Virus record (IMG/VR): IMGVR_UViG_3300025131_000047
Span: 1 to 55,038 of that record
DNA length: 55,038 nt
Strand: one strand, 5' to 3'
DNA from: a virus
The position numbers and the translations under genes are program-made. Shown here in pieces: positions 6,358 to 13,428 of this stretch. Position 1 is the stretch's first letter. The number at the start of each line of letters is the position of its first letter. Under the pieces are notes generated by a model that saw only the letters and a list, made by a program, of their open reading frames with translations, did not search any database and had not been told where the DNA came from.

Positions 6358-6517
6358 TCAAGACTCTACATTGACTTCTGACAATCCAATAAGATTTTTC
6401 TTTTTTTGCATCATAAATCTTCAAGGTGCCACCTTCTTTGTTGTCATACAACAAAACTCCAATGCCAGTCGTGCCATAGGTACGATCATCGTGCCGGATC
6501 AAATCACCGACTTTCAC
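6335..6517 (-). CDS. K-V-G-D-L-V family protein, last unit of array A, 60 aa
   Basis: GTG start in the conserved junction (GGAGG, 6 nt, GTG). It reads MKVGDLIRHDDRTYG, GIGVLLYDNKEGG, YWIVRSQCRVL. The usual E-V-I-S-E-S-R tail is absent: the frame runs 23 nt into the tRNA-Arg gene and ends S-P-G-S-S-V-G. This suggests the array was cut and joined to the tRNA. Fold inferred as an SH3/KOW-like barrel. Confidence 0.75.
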   Translation of the reverse strand: MKVGDLIRHDDRTYGTTGIGVLLYDNKEGGTLKIYDAKKEKSYWIVRSQCRVLSPGSSVG

Positions 6518-6665
6518 TGATAACCTCCAGAGATGACTCGTGGACGAAGATTATCACTCCGTCTGTCCTTAAAACGTCGAAATACCCGTTACCTTGTAGT
6601 ATACTGGCGATAACGCCGGTCGTGTCATGGTCGCGACATAATCTCACCAAGTCACCAACTTTCAC
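6504..6665 (-). CDS. K-V-G-D-L-V family protein, array A, 53 aa
   Basis: GTG start at 6665 with GGAGG six bases upstream; an earlier in-frame start would lie inside the previous unit. It reads MKVGDLVRLCRDHDTTGVIAS, a Y-F-D-V-L-R-T-D-G strand-turn, and ends SLEVISESR. It overlaps the next unit by the standard 14 nt, GTGAAAGTCGGTGA. Confidence 0.8.
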   Translation of the reverse strand: MKVGDLVRLCRDHDTTGVIASILQGNGYFDVLRTDGVIIFVHESSLEVISESR

Positions 6666-6831
6666 TGATAACCTCCAGGTCATAATCCCACACATTGTTT
6701 GAAACGGTGCCGTTGTGCCACAAAACCCTGAAAACCTTGTTATTCATCGCTAATCTATCTTGGGTTTGTTCAATCAATAATCCGCGTCGATAGAATCCAT
6801 GGACTGTTTTTACCATATCGCCGACTTTCAC
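6652..6831 (-). CDS. K-V-G-D-L-V family protein, array A, 59 aa
   Basis: GTG start at 6831 in the conserved junction. It reads MKVGDMVKTVHGFYRRGLLIE, FRVLWHNGTVSNNVWDYD and ends LEVISESW. It overlaps the next unit by 14 nt. Upstream, the preceding unit has lost its stop codon, so the two genes overlap by 62 nt. Confidence 0.8.
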   Translation of the reverse strand: MKVGDMVKTVHGFYRRGLLIEQTQDRLAMNNKVFRVLWHNGTVSNNVWDYDLEVISESW

Positions 6832-6985
6832 TGATGACCTCCAGCATGTTAGACCGAAAAGGATAATTAACTCCGCCCACAAGGACGATATAAATAAGAG
6901 ACTTATGGGCATTTAGCATTATCTTAGTGATTAACCCTACTAACCCATTGGCTGAAACACATCTTACCAAGTCACCGACTTTCAC
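6770..6985 (-). CDS. K-V-G-D-L-V family protein with lost stop codon, 71 aa
   Basis: Starts at GTG 6985 and reads MKVGDLVRCVSANGLVGLI to MLEVISESR. The junction stop TGA is changed to CGA, so translation runs 16 codons further, through the start of the next unit, to RYGKNSPWILSTRIID. It is a direct snapshot of decay or drift at a junction. Confidence 0.75.
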   Translation of the reverse strand: MKVGDLVRCVSANGLVGLITKIMLNAHKSLIYIVLVGGVNYPFRSNMLEVISESRRYGKNSPWILSTRIID

Positions 6986-7157
6986 TGATCAACTCCAAGA
7001 ACATTTGCGTCAACCACTCTGAGCCATTATCAAACATCACTTTGTACATTCCCTCACCGGGGTCTGTTTCAACAATAATACCGTAATGTCCCTTGAATCC
7101 ATTCTCTATTTCAAAATGCTTGTCTTCAATGTCTCTAACCAAATCACCGACTTTCAC
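6972..7157 (-). CDS. K-V-G-D-L-V family protein, array A, 61 aa
   Basis: GTG start at 7157 coupled by a GTGA overlap to the stop of 7154-7402. It reads MKVGDLVRDIEDKHF, GHYGIIVETDPGEG, YKVMFDNGSEWL and ends LELISESR. It overlaps the following unit by 14 nt. Confidence 0.8.
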   Translation of the reverse strand: MKVGDLVRDIEDKHFEIENGFKGHYGIIVETDPGEGMYKVMFDNGSEWLTQMFLELISESR

Positions 7158-7402
7158 AGCACGTACCTAAAAACAGTTTCACCGTCTCGTTTTATCTCTT
7201 TTATGGTGCTGCTGCTATTCACAGAAAAGTTATACCCTTCTTCTTCTTCTACAACAAACGTGTGTATATCTGTTGCATCATTAGCGAGCCTAACTGATAT
7301 TACCGCACCAGTTGGTGTGTACATATTATCGTAGTTGCTCGATGTGACGACCAGACCAACTTTGTTATCACAGGTTATGACAGTGTCTCCTTTTTTTACC
7401 AC
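7154..7402 (-). CDS. K-V-G-D-L-V-related protein, first unit of array A, 82 aa
   Basis: GTG start at 7402 inside the last codons of the preceding gene (AGGTGGTAA junction); the frame opens further upstream but only within that gene. It reads MVKKGDTVITCDNKVGLVVTS, then a longer beta-rich region with VVEEEEGYNF. It is a divergent, larger family member. Confidence 0.65.
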   Translation of the reverse strand: MVKKGDTVITCDNKVGLVVTSSNYDNMYTPTGAVISVRLANDATDIHTFVVEEEEGYNFSVNSSSTIKEIKRDGETVFRYVL

Positions 7403-7713
7403 CTCTCTATACTCCGAGAAATATATATACTTGCGTCTTTGTAGCCAAGTCTTTCTGTGTCGTCGTATTCCTCGCCTAAACGGATTAGGCAATACGACCC
7501 AGGATCAATGTTTTCCAAAAAAGTATTGATTTTATCTATGTTTTTGTATCCTTCGTACCACTTGATACTACCCCAATACAAAGACTCACAACCATCCCTT
7601 AAGTCGCAAGCTCCTATCAGATTCTTCAAATCTTCGTCTTGCTCGCAAAGAAGCTCAAGTATTTTAGCTTCTTTTTCTGCAAGCTCGATAGCAACTTCTG
7701 AACGGTAACCCAT
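7396..7713 (-). CDS. conserved phage-type hypothetical protein, 105 aa
   Basis: Begins MGYRSEVAIELAEKEA. An M-G-Y-R-S-(D/E)-V opening is recalled from hypothetical proteins of many phages; the function is unknown. The protein is acidic, mixed alpha/beta, with SLYWGSIKWYEGY and LIRLGEEYDDTERLG. TAATG couples it to the upstream small membrane gene and it heads array A. Confidence 0.65.
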   Translation of the reverse strand: MGYRSEVAIELAEKEAKILELLCEQDEDLKNLIGACDLRDGCESLYWGSIKWYEGYKNIDKINTFLENIDPGSYCLIRLGEEYDDTERLGYKDASIYISRSIERW

Positions 7714-7880
7714 TATTCGCCTTTCTTAAAAATGATTCCCCAAAGTGGGATAGAAGCGACTAACATGATGCCTGCGCCGAACGCTATCGTTCGGATGGCA
7801 GCGTCTTTTATTTTTTCGCCAACGTGATTGCGACGAGAATGATTAAAAGAATATTCGTTGTTGATACTGCGTTTAGCCAA
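7713..7880 (-). CDS. small membrane protein, 55 aa (TTG start)
   Basis: The TTG at 7880 opens a frame that reads a basic N-terminus (MAKRSINNEYSFNHSRRNH), then a single membrane helix (about residues 31-50) and a lysine end. Its TAA shares an A with the ATG of the next gene. GCGAGG lies 11 nt upstream. An alternative 25-aa hydrophobic frame from the TTG at 7885 overlaps it. This longer frame is preferred for its coupled stop. Confidence 0.45.
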   Translation of the reverse strand: MAKRSINNEYSFNHSRRNHVGEKIKDAAIRTIAFGAGIMLVASIPLWGIIFKKGE

Positions 7881-7914
7881 GTCAATTTATCCTCGCTTCC
7901 TTGATTGTGTTTAT

Positions 7915-7943
7915 ATAATAACAGAAGATTTTTAAAAAGTCAA
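7915..7943 (-). promoter_or_regulatory. A/T-rich sigma70-type promoter whose -35 contains an upstream stop codon
   Basis: TTGACT, 17 bp, TATTAT, with the recurrent ATATAAACACAATCAAG after it. TGA at 7940-7942 is the stop codon of 7940-8140. It drives 7713-7880, 7396-7713 and array A. Confidence 0.85.
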
Positions 7944-8140
7944 GAAGTTTTTTTCGCTTTTTTCAAAAGTCGCCAACGCCTTTTGGGCCACCAACGGGCG
8001 TCGGCACAGTTGTCTAACACCAATACATCTTCAAGAGTGGGGTTAACGTCGAGGACGATGCCGTATTGCATAAGTGCCTCTTCTTCAAGACTAGAGCTGA
8101 GAAGGTAGCACGCCACTAAATCGCCTTTTTCTAAATTCAC
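7940..8140 (-). CDS. K-V-G-D-L-V family protein, 66 aa
   Basis: Reads MNLEKGDLVACYLLSSS, QYGIVLDVNPT, VLVLDNCADARWWPKRRW and a Lys-rich end. It keeps the family order G-D-L-V, G-I-V, W-W at the last strand. It is a singleton downstream of the haemolysin-III-like gene, and its stop is part of the next promoter. Confidence 0.65.
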   Translation of the reverse strand: MNLEKGDLVACYLLSSSLEEEALMQYGIVLDVNPTLEDVLVLDNCADARWWPKRRWRLLKKAKKTS

Positions 8141-8143
8141 ATA

Positions 8144-8731
8144 TTAAATAGTATCTAATCCAACCAAGTGCAAAATTCCGCCGAAAAGTACGAATAAATG
8201 CCACATTGTGTGATACCATTTTTTATGGTCCCTCAAATAAAATACCAATCCAAGAAGATACACCACGATGCCAACGATAAAATAACAAAATGACCCATAG
8301 TGAGCGTTGCCAGAAACTACCGCTACACTAGTCAAACACAGAATGCCAGATAAGATGTATAGCGACACCGCACCCCGTTGGACCGAAAACGTGTTGTATT
8401 TTCGAAACACGTATAAAGCACAAGCGAGGCCGGATGCTGCCGGTAGCAAACACTGTAGTACGTTGCCTCCGTAGCTGACGAGATAACAAATAGAAGTGAC
8501 CGCTATTAAGATATGTATAGAAACCATATCTAACATTCTAAACACTTCTTTTAATCTTGCATTCTCAACTCCATGGTAGAGTACGGATAAAAGCATTGTG
8601 AAAGATATTCCCAAGCAATACCACTTCTCTACCAAGGATGTACAGTAGCATGAAGCAACCAGAAATAGTCCAAGACCAACAGCATGAGTAATGCTATTCC
8701 ACTTTTCCTCTTCTGGATGCTTAACCGGCAT
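8144..8731 (-). CDS. haemolysin III / PAQR-family membrane protein, 195 aa
   Basis: Seven hydrophobic segments follow an N-terminus with E-E-x-W-N-x-I-T-H-A-V-G-L-G. The family's polar residues are present: S-V-L-Y-H (about residues 49-53), R-M-L-D-M-V-S-I-H, and near the end W-H-L-F-V-L-F-G-G-I-L-H. In known members these His/Asp/Ser form a membrane metal site. The protein should sit in the inner membrane. Phage copies are unusual; roles in lysis or membrane signalling are guesses. Probably follows the VWA gene, from which a 16-bp palindrome separates it. Confidence 0.85.
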   Translation of the reverse strand: MPVKHPEEEKWNSITHAVGLGLFLVASCYCTSLVEKWYCLGISFTMLLSVLYHGVENARLKEVFRMLDMVSIHILIAVTSICYLVSYGGNVLQCLLPAASGLACALYVFRKYNTFSVQRGAVSLYILSGILCLTSVAVVSGNAHYGSFCYFIVGIVVYLLGLVFYLRDHKKWYHTMWHLFVLFGGILHLVGLDTI

Positions 8732-8739
8732 TCAATACC

Positions 8740-8755
8740 CCTATTTATAAATAGG
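8740..8755. promoter_or_regulatory. 16-bp palindrome containing TATAAATA
   Basis: CCTATTTATAAATAGG is a perfect palindrome, 9 nt upstream of the haemolysin-III-like gene. It contains TATAAATA, the T4 late-promoter consensus, on both strands. It could be a late promoter or a binding site. Confidence 0.4.
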
Positions 8756-10003
8756 TTATTCTATAGTAACAACTTTTTCTTTTGTTTCAAAAGAGTACTT
8801 TATATACACCGGAGTAGTCATCCACATCCTTTGACACTTGCTAGGCTTTGGCTTAGGGGCTTGCATATCGGTCAAAATTATGTGACCATCAAAGTTGTGT
8901 TGGTTGACATACTCCGTTGGAGCATCAAAGCAGGTCCCGCCACACATGACACGTTCCCACTTTTTACTTTCACCCTTTTTCCAGGTATAAACAAGAGATT
9001 CTTCTACCCTAGTATCGAAAGGAATGACAGTGAATTCTGCTATATCTGCCAGTTTGTTCAACTCCACAAAAAACTTTGTTAACATTTCGTTGTCAACCGA
9101 GCCGGATTGGTCAATAGACACTGCAATCTTTGCTATTCTATTTGTTTTGCGACCGGAATGAATATACGGGTAGCGACGGTTTATTCTCTTAATACTAGAC
9201 GACTTATCTGCTCTCTGCGATGTTTTCACGAAATATCGCAAGACCTTTTTCCAGTCTATTTTAGAGTGAAGTGCCTTCATAATCTTTTCTTTACAGCTTG
9301 CAGGAACGGAGCCCCACCCTGATGATTTTGAAGACTCTTCCGCAGCTTTACGAATAATGTCCTTCAGCCTTTCCTTCGCCATATCTTTGACTTCTTGGCT
9401 ACATTCAGACCATCCATCATGACTATCAAGAGTCTCTGGCATGCCGCCAGAACCACTAGAATCGCCCTCTGATGGGTTTTCTGAGTCCGACCCTTGGTTT
9501 CCATCCTGGGAGCCATTGTCGGGGCTCTTAGAGCCATTCTCGCCCTGTCCGTCGTCATTCCCAAAGTCTGGCATGTTAGCAAGATACCATTCCGCAGACT
9601 GGCCAGGAGGTAGAGCCTCGAAAGGACCTTCACCGGGGATTAGCCCTCCTTCAGGAAGATTCCTAAGATGCGAATTAATAGCCAAGTCAGTGGCAATATT
9701 CCACTTCTTTCTATTGACTCCTTCCGGCATGCGATCTGTGACGTGCAAGAAAACGATATGATAGAATTCATGCTTAAGAACGTCTCTACGTTCTTCGTCC
9801 GTCAATTTTGCAAAGAAATTGGGGTTGTACAGCATTTCAAACTGTGCTGAGTCAGGATTTACACACACACCAGCCGTAGGAATAGCGTAACTTGCACGCT
9901 TGTCAATCCGACGGGACACCGCCGCGAAGAACGGTTCATCCATAAGCAACCTAGCGGTGTGCTTGTTTAGGTCAAAGTCTGTTACAATAGAATTTGCTTG
10001 CAT
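8756..10003 (-). CDS. VWA-like metallopeptidase-domain protein (DUF2201-type), 415 aa
   Basis: The N-terminal half carries a zinc-peptidase-like HEFYH (residues 78-82) in a helix. A low-complexity Gly/Ser/Asp linker follows (about 150-195), and the C-terminal half is a VWA-like domain with D-Q-S-G-S (about 295), the first MIDAS element. This matches the DUF2201 arrangement known next to MoxR AAA+ ATPases in bacteria. It has no signal peptide, so it should be cytoplasmic. The MoxR partner is the next gene upstream, though each has its own promoter. Likely a chaperone-type pair for a protein or metal-centre target; the substrate is unknown. Confidence 0.85.
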   Translation of the reverse strand: MQANSIVTDFDLNKHTARLLMDEPFFAAVSRRIDKRASYAIPTAGVCVNPDSAQFEMLYNPNFFAKLTDEERRDVLKHEFYHIVFLHVTDRMPEGVNRKKWNIATDLAINSHLRNLPEGGLIPGEGPFEALPPGQSAEWYLANMPDFGNDDGQGENGSKSPDNGSQDGNQGSDSENPSEGDSSGSGGMPETLDSHDGWSECSQEVKDMAKERLKDIIRKAAEESSKSSGWGSVPASCKEKIMKALHSKIDWKKVLRYFVKTSQRADKSSSIKRINRRYPYIHSGRKTNRIAKIAVSIDQSGSVDNEMLTKFFVELNKLADIAEFTVIPFDTRVEESLVYTWKKGESKKWERVMCGGTCFDAPTEYVNQHNFDGHIILTDMQAPKPKPSKCQRMWMTTPVYIKYSFETKEKVVTIE

Positions 10004-10037
10004 TGGTGAAGGCTCCTTAAATTATATTTGTCCTACT

Positions 10038-10066
10038 ATAATAGTAGAATTCTGGACAAAAGTCAA
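10038..10066 (-). promoter_or_regulatory. sigma70-type promoter for the VWA gene
   Basis: TTGACT, 17 bp, TATTAT, 35 nt upstream of 8756-10003. Confidence 0.8.
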
Positions 10067-10068
10067 GT

Positions 10069-11130
10069 TTATTCTTGACTTTCTCCCGAAAGAATTTCTA
10101 CCAGATAAGCACTAACCGAGGACCCGTCAATTTCTGCTTGATGCAAGTTAACAGTGTTCTGTAGTGCGCCAGAACCCAGGACAGACCACAACTTCATAGC
10201 AACTTCCGACGGGAGCATAACAAAGTATTTGGCAAGATTACTAATTTGTCTTTGTGGCAACTCTTCTGCAAAGGTTTTCGATGCCTCAAACTTGTCAACC
10301 ATTGCTGTATGCTCATTAATACCAAAATCAGCAACCTTGGTAAAATCACCCTTCATTAGGATGTCTTCGATAGAGACTTGTCGGTCATAGTTTTTAATAA
10401 AATCATTAAACGCGACGGCAGCTTCAAACCCCACGAATGCTGATGTAAGATTGAACAGGTCCGTTCCCGACTCTTCCATCAGGTTGGCTAAAGCAAGACA
10501 CTCGTTTAGACGCTCCCACGAACGACGAGAAGGATATACCTTGTTGGGCTCAAAGTCGTCTGAGTGTTCTAGGTGTTGGCGATTGTGATTGACGAAATCC
10601 CAGATAGCGTCGTCAATATCATTGTCCTTCGCCCACGAAAGCCAGTCTTCAACTGACGGTTCTATGTCAAAGACCGTCCACCTGTCAAGCTCGGCAGGAT
10701 CCATTTCCCCTACCTGATATTGATCGCCGGACTCACCACCATTCACTGCTGCAAAAATAAGGGTGCCCTCATGTAACATATGGCCGTTTAGTTTGCGGCT
10801 ATCGGTAAGCTCAAAGATTCCTTGACGGACCTCGATTGTAGCGCGGTCAATCTCATCAAGAAACAACACCACAGGCTCGTCACAAGCTCGCTTATACCAG
10901 TCGGGCGGATTAAACTTGGTGGACTCTCCCTCTACGATAGGAAGACCTACAAGGTCGCCTTCCGTCATTTGGGACGCACGCCTTTCTACGATTGGCATTG
11001 CGATTGCTTGAGCAAACTGGTACACAACGGTGGATTTGCCGATGCCATGGCGACCACGTAGCAAAACCGGTTTATGCACCGCCGTTACGTGTCCAACGAT
11101 ATTCGAAAAGGTCTTAAAATCAACTGCCAT
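10069..11130 (-). CDS. MoxR-family AAA+ ATPase, 353 aa
   Basis: Walker A is GRHGIGKST (residues 26-34), and Walker B VVLFLDEID (86-94) is followed by R-A. A sensor-1 region AAVNGG follows, then helical lid sequences. MoxR ATPases act with VWA proteins to mature or remodel partners; the adjacent 8756-10003 protein is the expected partner. The protein is cytoplasmic. It has its own promoter at 11183-11211 and an AGGAGA ribosome site before the ATG. The pair is rarely described in phages. Confidence 0.9.
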   Translation of the reverse strand: MAVDFKTFSNIVGHVTAVHKPVLLRGRHGIGKSTVVYQFAQAIAMPIVERRASQMTEGDLVGLPIVEGESTKFNPPDWYKRACDEPVVLFLDEIDRATIEVRQGIFELTDSRKLNGHMLHEGTLIFAAVNGGESGDQYQVGEMDPAELDRWTVFDIEPSVEDWLSWAKDNDIDDAIWDFVNHNRQHLEHSDDFEPNKVYPSRRSWERLNECLALANLMEESGTDLFNLTSAFVGFEAAVAFNDFIKNYDRQVSIEDILMKGDFTKVADFGINEHTAMVDKFEASKTFAEELPQRQISNLAKYFVMLPSEVAMKLWSVLGSGALQNTVNLHQAEIDGSSVSAYLVEILSGESQE

Positions 11131-11182
11131 GATGATGTCTCCTGAAGTAATTAGCAGTTTTTGTTATCTTCAACGTGTTTAT

Positions 11183-11211
11183 AGTATCGCAAATTTTTTG
11201 AATAAAGTCAA
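11183..11211 (-). promoter_or_regulatory. sigma70-type promoter for the MoxR gene
   Basis: TTGACT, 17 bp, GATACT, then ATAAACACG as in other promoters here. Confidence 0.7.
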
Positions 11212-11250
11212 CAACTTTTTTAAAAAAAATGAAAAACTCAATAATTCAAA

Positions 11251-11829
11251 TTATTTATCACGTTGTTCTATACGCACTAGCGCGGCGAATCCTAACTTTT
11301 GAATTCCGGGGTCTGGATCTTGACTAATTTGGATAGCCAATTTGGGAGTACAGTTTTTGTGTTCGGAAAGTGCGCGTTTCAGGTATCGACCACCATAACC
11401 CCACCTTGGCTCGTTATTATCATTTAGTTTTGAATTAACATAAATCATTTCTAAAACATCCGGCGGAGTTTCAATCTCTCTTTGGCGAGACGAGCGGCGA
11501 TACCAGGCGTTTTGTACAAAAAAGTTTTGAATTCTCCACCTGTCCATATCCTTGCATTCCTCGTAAACAGACCGAATAGTATCTTGGTCTGCAACTCTAC
11601 CAGAGCCAACCAACAGTCCCTTCACAATTTTGGACCTACCGGACAGTAACTCCTTGCAGGCTTCGTCGCACATATCAATCTGATATTCCGCAAGGTAATA
11701 CCTCGCCTGTACATGTGAATTGCTTGCAATCCACACCTGAATATCATTATCAATAAATTGATTCTTTGCTAAATTGTTAATCTCTGTACGAGACATGCGG
11801 TAAAGATTATTATATAGCTTATTACTCAT
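11251..11829 (-). CDS. helical-repeat-like hypothetical protein, 192 aa
   Basis: Repeated segments of the type D-x-x-V-x-x-x-I-A-S-N-S-H, e.g. NDIQVWIASNSHVQARYYLA (about 28-47) and QISQDPDPGIQKLGFAALVR near the end, resemble HEAT or variant leucine-rich repeats. Such repeats bind proteins. It overlaps the 67-aa gene upstream by 8 nt and lies just before the MoxR/VWA genes, so it could be an adaptor for that pair. That link rests only on position. Confidence 0.6.
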   Translation of the reverse strand: MSNKLYNNLYRMSRTEINNLAKNQFIDNDIQVWIASNSHVQARYYLAEYQIDMCDEACKELLSGRSKIVKGLLVGSGRVADQDTIRSVYEECKDMDRWRIQNFFVQNAWYRRSSRQREIETPPDVLEMIYVNSKLNDNNEPRWGYGGRYLKRALSEHKNCTPKLAIQISQDPDPGIQKLGFAALVRIEQRDK

Positions 11830-12025
11830 TAAGTTTCCTTTCGGTGAGTTTTCCTATCTTTTCTTTAATTTTTTCAAGAATGCCAGCAACTAAAATATAA
11901 TCGCTTTTTTTAAACTGCTTAATTTCTGTATCTAAGATACCAAATATTTCTTTCTTTGTCAAGAATTTTTTAGTTTTTTTCTCAAAACTCTTTTTTGTTT
12001 CTGGATGTAATTCAAAAGGGTCCAT
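11822..12025 (-). CDS. lysine-rich hypothetical protein, 67 aa
   Basis: Highly charged and helical (KKSFEKKTKKFLTKKEI at about residues 11-27), predicted coiled coil, no membrane segment. Its start shares one base with the stop of the zinc-knuckle gene. Function unknown. Confidence 0.6.
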   Translation of the reverse strand: MDPFELHPETKKSFEKKTKKFLTKKEIFGILDTEIKQFKKSDYILVAGILEKIKEKIGKLTERKLNE

Positions 12026-12915
12026 TAATCTTTTTCCATTTCTTCTTTGTTTTCAGGATAAAGTGCCTCCATTAAAGGGTGCATTAACCCTAACCTTTCT
12101 TTGTCGCCGTCCCGAAGGGGCTCGATATTATATGATCGCAGTACATACTCCGTAGGACCAGCATCAAAAAATCCTTCCGGTGCGGTAACAGAAGGGGCAG
12201 GGCTTAAGATCTCAACCCTTCCCATGAGCTTATCATCGTTGAGATTATTGTCGTCTCTACGCTGGTCTGCCAAAACTGTAGTCGCAAAAGCGTCTGGAAG
12301 AGTCTGAGCAAAAAGAAGTGATCGAACAACCACTTGCTCTCCGTGTCTTGTGGGTATCGTCCAGCGGTCTTCTCCCTCTATAGCGTCAGTGGAAACCACA
12401 CGAATTTCCGCCAAACCTCTTTCTCCATATTCGAGGGCACGATAATGCGTAAGATCAACGTCTTGGAGTTTATTGCTCACCTCCTCCCAATATACTTTGG
12501 TCACAAGCCCAACGATAGTGAAAAACTTATGGCGACTTGAATGGAAGTTGCGACCGTGGTCCAGGGGAAACCTTATGAGGGCTCCGGGTCCGATACCGGA
12601 CCTCTGCAACTCTTCAGCAAAGACTTTTCGATATTCGGTAAATCTCTCCTGAAGGCGTGCTTTGTCTCCTTTTTTAAGGGGACATCCTCTACGGTTATGT
12701 CCAGGCTCACGACAGTAAGTGCAGGAACGATACCTTGCGCTCTTTTTATTGTTTTCCCTATCGTATCTTCGCTGTGAGAGAATTCGCTTGGCCTCACGTG
12801 AGTCCGGTGCGACTTCAAGAGTACGGTCGTCGTCTGCTTTGCGGGTGGCGCACGACCTTCTATTGTGCCCTCTTTCACCGCAATAGCCACAATAGCAAGT
12901 ACCATTCCAACTCAT
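12025..12915 (-). CDS. protein with two CCHC zinc knuckles, 296 aa
   Basis: Two retroviral-type zinc knuckles C-x2-C-x4-H-x4-C lie at residues 9-22 (CGYCGERGHNRRSC) and about 65-78 (CTYCREPGHNRRGC), separated by an Arg-rich, helical linker. Such knuckles bind single-stranded RNA or DNA. Residues 100-296 hold a soluble domain that is not recognised. It is probably a cytoplasmic nucleic-acid-binding protein and heads a three-gene set with 11822-12025 and 11251-11829. Confidence 0.8.
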   Translation of the reverse strand: MSWNGTCYCGYCGERGHNRRSCATRKADDDRTLEVAPDSREAKRILSQRRYDRENNKKSARYRSCTYCREPGHNRRGCPLKKGDKARLQERFTEYRKVFAEELQRSGIGPGALIRFPLDHGRNFHSSRHKFFTIVGLVTKVYWEEVSNKLQDVDLTHYRALEYGERGLAEIRVVSTDAIEGEDRWTIPTRHGEQVVVRSLLFAQTLPDAFATTVLADQRRDDNNLNDDKLMGRVEILSPAPSVTAPEGFFDAGPTEYVLRSYNIEPLRDGDKERLGLMHPLMEALYPENKEEMEKD

Positions 12916-12928
12916 TGTTATTTTCCTC

Positions 12929-13171
12929 TTATTCTTCTATCTTAGAAATATGTTTTAGCCACTTGGCTCTAACCCATCTAGGTGGTGTGTCGTCGCCTAT
13001 AAATCTTACTTTACACTTGTATTCATCAACATGCCAGTGACTTCTTTCATCCAGTAAGTGATTATTAATTATTTGAGTTTCCAAAACGATTCCCCGTTCT
13101 TTCTTTATTTTGTCGGACGGCGTTGGAAGAGAAACCTCAATCAAGTCTCCAATGTCAAATCTTTGTCTCAT
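12929..13171 (-). CDS. K-V-G-D-L-V-related protein, 80 aa
   Basis: Reads MRQRFDIGDLIEVSLPTP, RGIVLETQ, CKVRFIGDDTPPRWVRAKWLKHISK. Same strand order as the array units with longer loops. It sits 14 nt upstream of the zinc-knuckle gene behind its own promoter. Confidence 0.65.
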   Translation of the reverse strand: MRQRFDIGDLIEVSLPTPSDKIKKERGIVLETQIINNHLLDERSHWHVDEYKCKVRFIGDDTPPRWVRAKWLKHISKIEE

Positions 13172-13179
13172 CTATTTTT

Positions 13180-13207
13180 AGAATACCATATTTTTTTAAA
13201 AAGTCAA
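13180..13207 (-). promoter_or_regulatory. sigma70-type promoter whose -35 contains an upstream stop codon
   Basis: TTGACT, 16 bp with an A7 tract, TATTCT. TGA at 13204-13206 ends gene 13204-13428. Drives 12929-13171 and probably the zinc-knuckle operon. Confidence 0.75.
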
Positions 13208-13428
13208 GGACTTTTTTCTTTTATTTTAGAAATAATTTTAATCCATTTTCTTCTTATCATTATCGGTTTGGCCGTATCACAGATCAAAATCTCGATTTGC
13301 CTATCGGAGTCATGACAATAATCGTCGGTGAACCCCAACCCTGCAACCAGTGCAGTTATGTTATGAATAGAAGTCCCAGGATAATCAACCCTCACCAGAT
13401 CACCCTGAGATATTTTTGCTTTTCGCAT
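13204..13428 (-). CDS. K-V-G-D-L-V-related protein, last unit of array B1, 74 aa
   Basis: Reads MRKAKISQGDLVRVDYPG, ALVAGLGFTDD, IEILICDTAKPIMIRRKWIKIISK. The last strand keeps the W-x-K-x-I-S pattern. It overlaps the preceding unit by 29 nt, and its stop is inside the next -35 box. Confidence 0.65.
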   Translation of the reverse strand: MRKAKISQGDLVRVDYPGTSIHNITALVAGLGFTDDYCHDSDRQIEILICDTAKPIMIRRKWIKIISKIKEKSP

